DNA of 15,380 nucleotides, from the NCBI GenBank assembly GCA_021779435.1, contig JAJYAR010000020.1, forward strand, positions 1 through 15,380. The letters are read 5' to 3'. The DNA comes from a bacterium. Its GTDB lineage: Bacteria > Verrucomicrobiota > Verrucomicrobiae > JAJYAR01. Under the pieces are notes generated by a model, which ran no database searches, had not been told where the DNA came from, and saw nothing but the letters and a program-made list of their open reading frames with translations. Shown piece by piece: positions 5,946 through 13,128 of this stretch (position 1 is the stretch's first letter; each line of letters starts with the position of its first letter). The position numbers and the translations under genes were made by a program.

Positions 5946-6403
5946 GCCGCAGCCGCCGCGCCTTCCGTGTGGGCGCCGGTGCGGAACTGGCAGACGGAGC
6001 AGAAAGCCTCGATCTCGCGATGCGCGATCTCGCGCACGGTGTGCTTCAACTCGGCGAAGGCGTCGTCGCGCTCCACGGGATCGATGCTGGATGCGCTCGC
6101 CTGCTGCAATATGAGGGCTTCCTCGATCGCCTGTTCGCCGGCGGCGAAATAGGTGAGGAGGGGATTGCGGCCGCACGGGCAGTCGGGTTTCGCCGCGGCG
6201 GAAAGCTCGCCGCTCGAACGCCGACGCGGCACTCCGGGCCGCAGGGACGAGAAGCATTCGTCCAGCGTCCAGTCGATCATGAACACCAGTGCGTCGGGAT
6301 TCGCCAGAGGCGTATTTGCCTTCTCGATGCGCAGCAGCGCTTCCCATCGCGCGTGAATCTCCGCACGCCGGGCTCGTAGTGCGCGCACGAGTTCGTCCTG
6401 CAT
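5909..6403 (-). CDS. Uncharacterised 164-residue protein with two Cys pairs
   Basis: A 164-residue reverse-strand gene with no family I can name with certainty. It is soluble and helix-rich (VRALRARRAEIHARWEALLR at the N-terminus, then NPDALVFMIDWTLDECF). It has CPCG (Cys75, Cys77) followed by NPLLTYFAAGEQAIEEAL, and FCSVC (Cys135, Cys138) near the end. The four cysteines could bind zinc or an iron-sulfur cluster. Its last 37 bases overlap the end of the PocR/AraC gene tail-to-tail. An alternate frame on the forward strand covers much of the same DNA, but its protein looks compositionally biased. I vaguely recall similar proteins from Opitutaceae; this is memory only. Confidence 0.65.
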   Translation of the reverse strand: MQDELVRALRARRAEIHARWEALLRIEKANTPLANPDALVFMIDWTLDECFSSLRPGVPRRRSSGELSAAAKPDCPCGRNPLLTYFAAGEQAIEEALILQQASASSIDPVERDDAFAELKHTVREIAHREIEAFCSVCQFRTGAHTEGAAAAAQALPAPCSRSR

Positions 6404-6422
6404 GCGATCATTATGCGCCGCC

Positions 6423-6453
6423 TATATAAAGTCGCTCCGCGGCGATTGCCCAA
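6423..6453 (-). promoter_or_regulatory. Possible promoter of the 164-residue Cys-pair protein gene
   Basis: On the reverse strand TTGGGC (6453-6448) and TATATA (6428-6423) stand 19 bases apart, about 20 bases before the ATG at 6403. Spacing is longer than ideal. A second -10-like CATAAT (6415-6410) lies even closer to the start but lacks a -35. Confidence 0.25.
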
Positions 6454-6765
6454 GCGTGCGCATTGTTTGACACCGGGCATTCACGTGGAGCCAAGAAATG
6501 CACATCCCTTCGCAATGACTGCGGAGTGACGCCCGGGAGCCACGCCTATAGTTGCCGCCCCACAACCTCGGACCCACACCCACATGAGAATCACCGTGTC
6601 CGACGGGCGCGCGCATCCGCCCGGCTGCGACATCGACAAAAACCGCGTATCACCTCTGGCAGGAGCATGGAAGGGCCGCACCCCGCGATCGGAATCTTGG
6701 CGGCGTCGGAGCTGCCCCCGCATGGTCCCGCATCCCGCGCCCGCCGCGGCATGAGCCGCCGCCCG

Positions 6766-6793
6766 TTGCGATTTCCCGAGAGTCGTATAGAAT
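6766..6793 (+). promoter_or_regulatory. Possible promoter of the cbb3 locus
   Basis: TTGCGA (6766-6771) and TAGAAT (6788-6793) are 16 bases apart. They end 15 bases before the first ATG of the locus, so the transcript would have a leader of only a few bases. This fits the general lack of Shine-Dalgarno sequences here. Confidence 0.4.
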
Positions 6794-6808
6794 TAATCCC
6801 TACCCAAC

Positions 6809-7021
6809 ATGCCTGTTGTTCCCCTGACGCTCACGATCAGCCTGTGCCTCGTATTCACGTTCGTCGTGTTTTTCCTTCGCGAAAATGCACGCGGCCGCGA
6901 AAGCAATCCGGAACGCGACTCGCTGCTTCCTCTCGCCGAGGAAGGCCGGCGGCTCGCGACGGTCAGGCGGCGCGATGCGCACGTTGAAGCCCGGCCGGGC
7001 TCCGCGGACCGCGGCTTTTGA
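6809..7021 (+). CDS. ccoS: Small membrane protein, CcoS-like
   Basis: The product is 70 residues with one N-terminal membrane helix (PLTLTISLCLVFTFVVFFL) and a charged cytoplasmic tail (ERDSLLPLAEEGRRLA). Size, topology and place at the head of a cbb3 locus match CcoS, the assembly factor required for cofactor insertion into CcoN. The sequence is short and divergent, so the call leans on context. The stop is 39 bases from the CcoNO start. It could instead be an unrelated small membrane protein. Confidence 0.55.
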   Translation: MPVVPLTLTISLCLVFTFVVFFLRENARGRESNPERDSLLPLAEEGRRLATVRRRDAHVEARPGSADRGF

Positions 7022-7060
7022 GCTGCGCCGTCCTTCGCATTTCCTACATGTACCCCACCC

Positions 7061-9448
7061 ATGCCCACCACACAGGCTTCGGCCCAACCCGCTCCCGCTG
7101 CTCCGGATAACAGGATCACACTCGAGTTCAACGACAGGGTAGTCCGCCAGTTTGTCATTGCGACGATCGTCTGGGCGGTTGTCGGCATGCTTGCCGGCGT
7201 ATTCATCGCCACCGAGCTCAACGTCTGGCAGCTCAACCTCGGAAAGCCGTGGCTGACCTTCGGCCGGCTGCGTCCGCTGCATACGAATGCGGTCATCTTC
7301 GCATTCGTGGGCAACATGATGTTCGCCGGAATCTATTACTCCACGCAGCGGCTGGTGAAGGCGCGGCTTGCGAGCGATTTCCTCTCGCAGCTGCATTTCT
7401 GGGGCTGGCAGGCGATCATCGTCGGCGCCGCGATCACGCTGCCCCTCGGCCTCACGCGCGGCAAGGAGTACGCGGAGCTGATCTGGCCGCTGAACGTCGC
7501 GGTGGCGTTCATCTGGGTCGTCTTTGCCGTGAATTTCTTCTGGACGCTGGCGCGGCGCCGCGAGCCGAGCCTCTATGTGGCGATCTGGTTCTATATAGCG
7601 ACCATCATCACGGTCGCGATGCTCTATATCGTCAACCACCTGTCGCTCCCGACGAGCCTGACGCACAGCTATCCGATCTTCGGTGGAGTGCAGGATGCGC
7701 TGGTGCAGTGGTGGTACGGACACAACGCCGTGGCATTCTTCCTCACCACGCCGATTCTCGGCATCATGTACTATTTCGTGCCGAAGGCCGCCGAGCGGCC
7801 GGTGTATTCGTACAGGCTTTCGGTCATTCATTTCTGGTCCCTGGTCTTCGTATATATCTGGGCGGGACCCCACCACCTGCTGAACACCTCGCTGCCGGAC
7901 TGGCTGCAGACGCTCGGCATGACCTTCTCGCTGATGCTGTGGGCGCCATCCTGGGGCGGCATGCTCAACGGCCTGCTGACCCTGCGCGGCGCCTGGCACA
8001 AGGTGATGGCCGACCCGGTGCTGAAGTTCCTCGCCGCAGGCGTGACATTCTACGGCATGGCCACGTTCGAGGGGCCGCTGCTCGCGATCAAGTACTTCAA
8101 CGCCCTCGGGCACTACACCGACTGGGTGATCGGCCACGTCCACGCCGGGGCGCTCGGCTGGAACGGCTTCATGGCCGCCGGCATGATCTACTGGCTCGTT
8201 CCCCGGCTGTGGAACCGTCCGCTGCATTCGATCGCGCTGGCGAACGCGCATTTCTGGATCGGGCTGGTCGGCATCCTCCTCTACATCTCCGCAATGTGGA
8301 CGAGCGGCATCACCCAGGGCGTGATGCTCAGCGCGACGACCGACAACGGCACGGTGCTCGCGTACCCGTCCTTCATCGACACGGTGAACACCATCAAGCC
8401 GATGATGCTCATGCGGGTCTTCGGCGGCGGGCTTTACCTGGCCGGGTTCGCCCTCCTCGCCTTCAACGTATGGAAGTCCGTTCGCGGCGCCGAACCGGTC
8501 AACGGCACCATCGAGGTGTTCGGGGATGAGGAGGCGACCGTCGCCCATCGCGAGCGGCTAGGCGTGCTCGGCACCGTGCTGAATCCGCCGGTGCTGTTTT
8601 CCATTCTCGGCGTGGGGTTCGCCTGCGTCTGGATGTTTGGCGCGGACATCGTGAGCGTGGTCGGCCTGGCCGGGCTTCTCCTCTGCGCCGTCCTGGGCTT
8701 CGCTCATTTTGAATCCCGTGGCAAATCGTGGGCCGGCTGGTACGACCGGCTGCTCGTCAACGCGACGCCGTTCACCGTGCTCACGTTTCTCGCGGTGTTC
8801 GCCGGAGGCGCCATCCAGATCATTCCAACGGTCATTGCCCACCGCGCCGCGAACGTCGAGGGACGTCGGCAGGTCCTCTACACTCCGCTCGAGCTCGCCG
8901 GCCGTGATATCTATGTGCGCGAGGGTTGCTACGTCTGCCATTCGCAGATGATCCGCACGCTTGTGCCCGATGTGCTCCGGTACGGGCGGGCCACCGAGGT
9001 GAACGATTACTCGCGGCTCGGCGAATCGATCTACGACCATCCTTTCCAGTGGGGCTCCAAGCGCACGGGTCCCGATCTCGCCCACGTGGGAGGCAAGTAT
9101 TCGAACACCTGGCATCTGCAGCACATGGAGAATCCCCGGTTCGTGTCGCCCGGCTCGATCATGCCGTCCTATCCGTGGCTGTTGAGGGATGATCTCGACG
9201 GCTCGGTCCTGCCTGCGCGAATCGCAGTCCAGCGCAGGCTGGGCGTGCCTTTCCCGAAGGCGACCGACGCCGAGATCGCGGCCAGTGTTTCCGAGCAGGC
9301 GAAGGCCGTCTCGGCAAAGCTCCGCGCCGACGGCGCGTATGTCGCTCCTGAAAAGGAGATCATCGCCCTTATCGCCTACCTGCAGAAGCTCGGAACGTAC
9401 GAGAAGGTGGGCACCCCCGGCTCCCCCTCCGTCGCGACCGCGCGCTGA
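7061..9448 (+). CDS. ccoNO: cbb3-type cytochrome c oxidase, fused subunits I and II (CcoNO)
   Basis: The product is 795 residues. The CcoN part (about 20-485) reduces O2 at a heme b3-CuB site. His74 (RPLHTNAV) and His361 would ligate low-spin heme b, His359 heme b3, and His221 (WYGHNA) with His271/His272 (AGPHHLL) CuB. Tyr265, six residues before the first of that pair, fits the cross-linked tyrosine. Spacing agrees with the Pseudomonas stutzeri enzyme. Extra membrane segments at about 508-548 act as linker. The CcoO part (about 555-795) has one helix, then a c-type heme site CYVCH (623-627) with Met701 (SIMPSYPW) as probable sixth ligand. The two subunits are separate proteins in Proteobacteria. 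All catalytic residues are present, so the enzyme should be functional. It sits in the inner membrane with the heme c domain outside the cytoplasm. Confidence 0.95.
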   Translation: MPTTQASAQPAPAAPDNRITLEFNDRVVRQFVIATIVWAVVGMLAGVFIATELNVWQLNLGKPWLTFGRLRPLHTNAVIFAFVGNMMFAGIYYSTQRLVKARLASDFLSQLHFWGWQAIIVGAAITLPLGLTRGKEYAELIWPLNVAVAFIWVVFAVNFFWTLARRREPSLYVAIWFYIATIITVAMLYIVNHLSLPTSLTHSYPIFGGVQDALVQWWYGHNAVAFFLTTPILGIMYYFVPKAAERPVYSYRLSVIHFWSLVFVYIWAGPHHLLNTSLPDWLQTLGMTFSLMLWAPSWGGMLNGLLTLRGAWHKVMADPVLKFLAAGVTFYGMATFEGPLLAIKYFNALGHYTDWVIGHVHAGALGWNGFMAAGMIYWLVPRLWNRPLHSIALANAHFWIGLVGILLYISAMWTSGITQGVMLSATTDNGTVLAYPSFIDTVNTIKPMMLMRVFGGGLYLAGFALLAFNVWKSVRGAEPVNGTIEVFGDEEATVAHRERLGVLGTVLNPPVLFSILGVGFACVWMFGADIVSVVGLAGLLLCAVLGFAHFESRGKSWAGWYDRLLVNATPFTVLTFLAVFAGGAIQIIPTVIAHRAANVEGRRQVLYTPLELAGRDIYVREGCYVCHSQMIRTLVPDVLRYGRATEVNDYSRLGESIYDHPFQWGSKRTGPDLAHVGGKYSNTWHLQHMENPRFVSPGSIMPSYPWLLRDDLDGSVLPARIAVQRRLGVPFPKATDAEIAASVSEQAKAVSAKLRADGAYVAPEKEIIALIAYLQKLGTYEKVGTPGSPSVATAR

Positions 9449-9467
9449 ACCCAAACCCACCACCGTC

Positions 9468-9668
9468 ATGTTTCGACGCCTTGCACTCGATGACTCGGCC
9501 GGGCTGTTCTTTGTCGCGGCCTTCATCACCGCCTTCTCCATCTTTGTCTGCATCGCCTGGCGCGCTCTCCGGATGAGACGGGCGCAGGTCGAGCATCTCG
9601 AGGGACTTCCCTTCAACACCCCCACGCCGGCAGCCCATGAGCCCCACCACACCCACACCGCCTCCTGA
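9468..9668 (+). CDS. ccoQ: CcoQ/FixQ-like small subunit
   Basis: The product is 66 residues with one membrane helix (DSAGLFFVAAFITAFSIFVC) and a basic, then His/Pro-rich tail. Length and position between CcoO and CcoP coding parts match CcoQ, which stabilises the complex. It starts 19 bases after CcoNO. Its end overlaps the ccoP start by 32 bases in another frame, so translation is likely coupled. Sequence similarity alone would not identify it. Confidence 0.65.
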   Translation: MFRRLALDDSAGLFFVAAFITAFSIFVCIAWRALRMRRAQVEHLEGLPFNTPTPAAHEPHHTHTAS

Positions 9669-10239
9669 GGACGCCGTCCGGCCGCACGTTTACGACGGCA
9701 TCCAGGAATACGACAAACGGCTGCCGAACTGGTGGCTGTACACCCTGTACATCATGATCGTCTTCTGGGTCGGCTACTGGGCGTATTACGAATGGTTCCG
9801 GGCCGGGCCTTCCAGCACCGAGCGCGTCGAGCAGGAACTGGCGCGCATCGAGACCGAGAAGCTGGCTTCGAACAAGACACTCGACGATGCGACGCTCTGG
9901 CAGATGAGCCGGAATCCGGCGTTCGTCGAGGCGGGGCGCGCCACCTTCAACGCGAACTGTGCCGCGTGTCATCTGCAGAGCCTGCGTGGCAAGGGGGAGA
10001 ACCCCGCAGCGATCGGTCCCGATCTCACCGACAAGGTCTGGATTCACGGTGGACGCCCGACCGAGGTTTACGCGACGGTCACCAATGGCGTTCAGACAAA
10101 GGGCATGCCAACCTGGGGACCCGTGCTCGGCGCCCGCAAGATAGGCGAGGTGGCTGCGTACGTGCTCAGCCATCATGTCGAAGGTGAGCCGGTCCTGGCC
10201 GATCCCTCCGCGTCGCCGCCTTTGACGCAGTCGCCGTAA
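9637..10239 (+). CDS. ccoP: cbb3 oxidase subunit III (CcoP), single-heme form
   Basis: The product is 200 residues. The N-terminus is the FixP domain (YDGIQEYDKRLPNWWLYTLY) leading into one membrane helix (about 34-52). A short linker precedes a single cytochrome c domain with CAACH (Cys108, Cys111, His112) and Met157 (KGMPTWG) as likely axial ligand. Most proteobacterial CcoP proteins have about 300 residues and two hemes, so this is a one-heme version. Its role is to pass electrons from a soluble cytochrome c to CcoO. The gene overlaps the ccoQ-like gene at its start, and ccoG begins 19 bases after it. Confidence 0.92.
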   Translation: MSPTTPTPPPEDAVRPHVYDGIQEYDKRLPNWWLYTLYIMIVFWVGYWAYYEWFRAGPSSTERVEQELARIETEKLASNKTLDDATLWQMSRNPAFVEAGRATFNANCAACHLQSLRGKGENPAAIGPDLTDKVWIHGGRPTEVYATVTNGVQTKGMPTWGPVLGARKIGEVAAYVLSHHVEGEPVLADPSASPPLTQSP

Positions 10240-10258
10240 GCGGCAGGCTGCATCCCAC

Positions 10259-11707
10259 ATGCCCGCGCCTGTTGTCCGTCCCACGCGAGAGACCGTCACC
10301 ACCATCACGTCCGATGGTTCGCGGCCGTTTTTGTATCCGACCGAGGCTCATGGGCGGTTCAACCGCCTGAGGCGCGTCTCCGCCCTCGGTCTCATTGCAT
10401 TCTACCTTTCGCTTCCCTGGATCCGGATCAACGGCTATCCCGCCGCGTTCATCGACGTTGCGGAGCGCCGTTTCCACCTGTTCGGACTCACGTTCGCGGC
10501 GCAGGACCTTTGGCTGCTGTTCTTCGGGATCTCCGGCGTGGGGTTCTCATTGTTCTTCATCACCGCGCTCCTGGGACGGATCTGGTGCGGCTGGGCATGC
10601 CCGCACACGGTCTTCCTCGATCACGTGTATCGCCGGATAGAGCGGTGGGTCGAGGGCGACGCGGTGAAGCGCCGGATGCTGCATGCCGGGCCGATGTCCG
10701 CATCGAGACTTGCGAAGGGAATCGTGAAGCACGGGCTCTATCTTCTGGTTTCCGCGGTGATCACGCATCTCTTCCTGGCGTACTTTGTCTCGCTGCCGCA
10801 GGTGTGGTCGATGATCCGCTCGGCGCCAACGGAGCATTGGGGCGCCTTCGCGTTCATCGGGACGTCCACTGGCCTCCTGTACTTCAATTTTGCCTGGTTC
10901 CGGGAGCAGCTGTGCATTGTCCTTTGCCCCTACGGCCGGCTTCAGTCGGTGCTGATCGACTCCGACACGCTCGTGATCGGCTACGACGGCGCGCGCGGCG
11001 AACCGCGGGCCAGGGCGGGCCAGCCGGGTGCCGGTGCGGGTGCGGCAAAACCGGGTGACTGCGTGGATTGCGGCCGCTGCGTGAATGTCTGCCCCACGGG
11101 CATCGACATCCGCCAGGGGCTCCAGATGGAGTGCATCGGCTGCACGGGTTGCATCGACGCCTGCGATGACGTGATGAAGCGGCTCGGCCGCGCGCCGGGG
11201 CTGATCCGCTACGACTCGCAATCCGGCTTCGCAGGCGGGCGCACGCGCTGGCTGCGTCCGCGGACATTCCTTTACTTCGTGCTGCTCCTGGCCGGCGCGG
11301 GAATGGCCACGTGGGCGGCATCGACGGTGAAGCCGGCAAGCATCGGGGTGGTGCGGATGACAGGCGCTCCCTACATCGTGGACGCCGACACGGTTCGGAA
11401 TCAGTTCATGCTCCGGATCGTGAACAAGCGAAACGCCCTCGCCACGTTCTCCGTGTCGCTTCAGAAGGTTCCCGCGGGTCTGCACCACGTCGGTTTCGGG
11501 TCGGCCGTCGAGTTGCCGCCGCTCGCCGAGATCGTGCAGCCGCTGGTCGTGCAGCAACCCCGCCGGGACTACACCGGCCCATTCGTCTTTGGAATCCGCG
11601 TGGTTGATACGACGGGGTCGGTTCAGATCGAGCGGGAGGTGGAGTTCCTGGGGCCGGAGGCCCGCCTGCTGCGGGAAGACGAGGAGGAACGCCGTGAGCG
11701 CCGGTGA
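10259..11707 (+). CDS. ccoG: Cytochrome c oxidase accessory protein CcoG (FixG/RdxA)
   Basis: The product is 482 residues, the expected length. It has several membrane helices, a conserved WCGWACPHTVFLDHVYRRIE (109-128) and CIVLCPYGRLQS. Two 4Fe-4S ferredoxin motifs follow: CVDCGRCVNVC (Cys268, 271, 274, 278) and CIGCTGCIDAC (Cys292, 295, 298, 302). The C-terminal half is an Ig-like domain outside the cytoplasm (VRNQFMLRIVNKRNALATFS). CcoG acts in copper reduction and delivery during cbb3 assembly. A Gly/Ala/Pro-rich insertion (about 246-266) before the first cluster is unusual. The end overlaps the next small gene by 14 bases. Confidence 0.95.
   Translation: MPAPVVRPTRETVTTITSDGSRPFLYPTEAHGRFNRLRRVSALGLIAFYLSLPWIRINGYPAAFIDVAERRFHLFGLTFAAQDLWLLFFGISGVGFSLFFITALLGRIWCGWACPHTVFLDHVYRRIERWVEGDAVKRRMLHAGPMSASRLAKGIVKHGLYLLVSAVITHLFLAYFVSLPQVWSMIRSAPTEHWGAFAFIGTSTGLLYFNFAWFREQLCIVLCPYGRLQSVLIDSDTLVIGYDGARGEPRARAGQPGAGAGAAKPGDCVDCGRCVNVCPTGIDIRQGLQMECIGCTGCIDACDDVMKRLGRAPGLIRYDSQSGFAGGRTRWLRPRTFLYFVLLLAGAGMATWAASTVKPASIGVVRMTGAPYIVDADTVRNQFMLRIVNKRNALATFSVSLQKVPAGLHHVGFGSAVELPPLAEIVQPLVVQQPRRDYTGPFVFGIRVVDTTGSVQIEREVEFLGPEARLLREDEEERRERR
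11682..11687 (+). promoter_or_regulatory. Shine-Dalgarno sequence that sets a GTG start
   Basis: A perfect AGGAGG inside the end of ccoG stands six bases before GTG at 11694. It is the clearest ribosome site in the window and supports GTG over the in-frame ATG at 11589, which lies well inside ccoG. Confidence 0.7.
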
Positions 11708-11903
11708 ACCGCTGCCGGGCAGCCGCTCCCGCGGCGCGCGGCTTTGGTGGTGGGTCATGCTTGCGTTCGCGCTGCAGATCGCCGCGTGGACAGCCTGGTT
11801 CGTGATCGCGCGGCGACATCCGGTGCAGGAAGTCCCTGTCGTGTCCCTGATGACGCGGTACGGAGGCGCTGCTGAGGGCCTTTTGCGCCGGTGCGAGGCT
11901 TGA
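11694..11903 (+). CDS. 69-residue membrane protein in the FixH position
   Basis: The start is GTG with a strong Shine-Dalgarno sequence. The product has a basic N-terminus (SRSRGARLW), one membrane helix (WWVMLAFALQIAAWTAWFVI) and a short tail of about 28 residues (ARRHPVQEVPVVSL and on). It sits between ccoG and the SafE-like gene, where FixH/CcoH often lies. FixH is about 150 residues with a larger extracytoplasmic domain, so this is not a full FixH. It may be a shortened relative or a different cbb3 assembly helper. I do not recognise it by sequence. Confidence 0.6.
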   Translation: MSAGEPLPGSRSRGARLWWWVMLAFALQIAAWTAWFVIARRHPVQEVPVVSLMTRYGGAAEGLLRRCEA

Positions 11904-11910
11904 GACCGTC

Positions 11911-12624
11911 ATGATCAATCCCATAGACATCCACACGCCGGCGGCGGCGTTCGTCGCCGGCCTGCTGACCAGCCTGCACTGCGTGGGCATGTGCGGGCCG
12001 CTTGCCTGCACGGTGTTGCCGGTGCGCACGCAGGCCGCGGGTGTGCCGGCGGAGGACCCTCAGGTGGTCGCGACGGCCTATCACCTATCGCGCCTCTCGG
12101 GTTACGCGCTGGTTGGCGCGATTGGCGGGGCGATCGGGAGCGCGCCGCTCGCGTGGTTGTCAGGAACGTCGCTGCGATGGCTCCCCTGGCTGCTTGTCGC
12201 CTTCTTTGTGGCTCTGGCATTTCGCTGGGACCGATATCTGCCGAAGGTGATGGCGACAGGCCGCGTGGCTTCGGCGCTCTTCAGCTGGACGCGGGGCCGC
12301 TCTCGCACGACGACCGCGGCGGTGCTGGGGATGGCGACGCCGCTCCTGCCGTGCGGACCGCTGTACGTCATCGTCATGCTCGCGCTGCTCTCCGGGTCGG
12401 CGCTGCGCGGGGTGGAGTTCATGCTGGCCTTCGGTCTTGGAACGGTGCCGCTGCTCTGGCTGGCGCAGACGCAGTTCGATTGGATTCGCCGGAAGCTCTC
12501 GGCGCTATGGCTCAACCGGCTTCGTATTGTGCTTGGGCTCAGTGCCGCGGCGCTGGTCGCCTGGCGGTTGCGGGGAACGCTCGGCATGGCCGGCCCCGGC
12601 GCGGACGCGATGCTGTGCCACTGA
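11911..12624 (+). CDS. SafE/TauE-type membrane protein, CcoH2-like copper-handling protein
   Basis: The product is 237 residues with about six membrane helices, of the PF13386 (DsbD_2, 'sulfite exporter TauE/SafE') type. The signatures are LTSLHCVGMCGPLACTV (Cys24, Cys28), YHLSRLSGYALVGAIGGAIG and LLPCGPLYVIVMLALLSGSA (Cys148). In many cbb3 loci this family lies beside ccoG and ccoI and is thought to move copper, or electrons for copper reduction, across the membrane. The conserved cysteines agree with metal or redox handling rather than sulfite export. It follows the small membrane protein gene after 7 bases and is the last gene before the repeat island. Confidence 0.85.
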   Translation: MINPIDIHTPAAAFVAGLLTSLHCVGMCGPLACTVLPVRTQAAGVPAEDPQVVATAYHLSRLSGYALVGAIGGAIGSAPLAWLSGTSLRWLPWLLVAFFVALAFRWDRYLPKVMATGRVASALFSWTRGRSRTTTAAVLGMATPLLPCGPLYVIVMLALLSGSALRGVEFMLAFGLGTVPLLWLAQTQFDWIRRKLSALWLNRLRIVLGLSAAALVAWRLRGTLGMAGPGADAMLCH

Positions 12625-12664
12625 GCGGCGCGGGTACCGTGTCGTGACCGCACCGCGGAGAATG

Positions 12665-12704
12665 CGAACGTCCAACATCCAACATCGAACATTGAACATC
12701 GAAG
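12665..12704 (+). repeat. Left arm of a 40-base inverted repeat made of heptads
   Basis: The arm is built from 7-base units TCCAACA, TCCAACA, TCGAACA, TTGAACA, then TCGAA. It matches the reverse complement of 13066-13105 at 36 of 40 bases. Such heptad strings recur between genes in some Verrucomicrobiota as I recall, which suggests a dispersed repeat family. Confidence 0.85.
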
Positions 12705-12838
12705 TGACCGAGCCGGATTCCCGCGGCGCGAACGAATGTCTGAAACCGCAGATGGACTCATACCGTGCCGCCTGCGGCGTGCAGCTGAGTGGATACTTCG
12801 CTGCGCTGCTGATGACAATTGGTCACCGCTTGCCTGCG

Positions 12839-12903
12839 GGTAGGGCGGGACTGCTGGGCCGGCCGCCTCTCCAGACCGGCCGGCCCAGCGGTCCGGCCCT
12901 ACC
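12839..12903. repeat. Long GC-rich hairpin at the centre of the island
   Basis: Bases 12839-12865 and 12877-12903 are inverted repeats of 27 bases with two mismatches, separated by 11 bases. The arm begins GGTAGGGC and ends CTGGGCCGGCCG. It could fold into a very stable RNA or DNA hairpin and act as a terminator, a protein-binding site or a mobile palindrome. No T tract follows. Confidence 0.85.
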
Positions 12904-13065
12904 TGAACGCCGTCATCGGCGAGCACTACGCAACTTCTGGGTTGCTCCGTTTCTCAGGATGACAGGCTTAGGGCGATGGAACGCGTCATTTTGTGGTGCG
13001 TGTCATGAGGGCGTCTCGGACGATTTCGCGAGTGGATCTGCTCCTACTCGGCGCGATCGTCCAAA

Positions 13066-13105
13066 CTTGGATGTTGAACGTTCGATGTTCGATGTTGGAC
13101 GTTCG
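13066..13105 (-). repeat. Right arm of the 40-base inverted repeat
   Basis: Heptads TTGGATG, TTGAACG, TTCGATG, TTCGATG and TTGGACG run from 13068, the mirror of the left arm with four substitutions. It ends 23 bases before the ccoI start, so it may lie in the ccoI promoter or leader. Confidence 0.85.
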
Positions 13106-13128
13106 GTTTGGGCGCGGGGGCTCCCCAC

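Larger units (their letters stand above)
6404..6808. other. 405-base intergenic region before the cbb3 locus
   Basis: This spacer separates the divergent Cys-pair gene and the cbb3 locus. It holds the candidate promoters listed separately. A 56-codon frame at 6584-6754 (starting MRITVSDGRAHPPGCDIDKN) follows a TATAGT at 6547-6552, but it becomes Arg/Pro-rich and I do not accept it as a gene. I looked for an FNR/Anr-type site (TTGAT-N4-ATCAA), common before cbb3 operons, and saw no clear one. Confidence 0.5.
12625..13128. other. 504-base repeat-filled island inside the cbb3 locus
   Basis: No credible gene lies here. A forward frame crosses it, but its protein is a translation of repeats. The stretch holds two 40-base inverted repeats near its edges, a 65-base GC-rich hairpin in the middle, and scattered strings such as GATGACAATTGGTCACC (12811-12827). 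It separates ccoI from the other seven genes of the locus. Confidence 0.75.

Noticed and set aside
6584..6754. Small 56-codon frame starting MRITVSDG
   Set aside because: Second half becomes Arg/Pro-rich, there is no Shine-Dalgarno sequence, and no family is recognised.
6463..6987. Forward open frame of 174 codons before and across the ccoS-like gene
   Set aside because: Arg/Pro/His-rich translation without domain features, and it overlaps the better-supported ccoS-like frame.
6800..8548. Long reverse-strand frame of 582 codons opposite ccoNO
   Set aside because: Shadow of the GC-rich oxidase gene; protein is rich in His, Arg, Glu and Asp with no domain.
12665..13105. CRISPR array
   Set aside because: Units are 7 bases, contiguous and inverted, with no spacer-repeat pattern and no cas genes.
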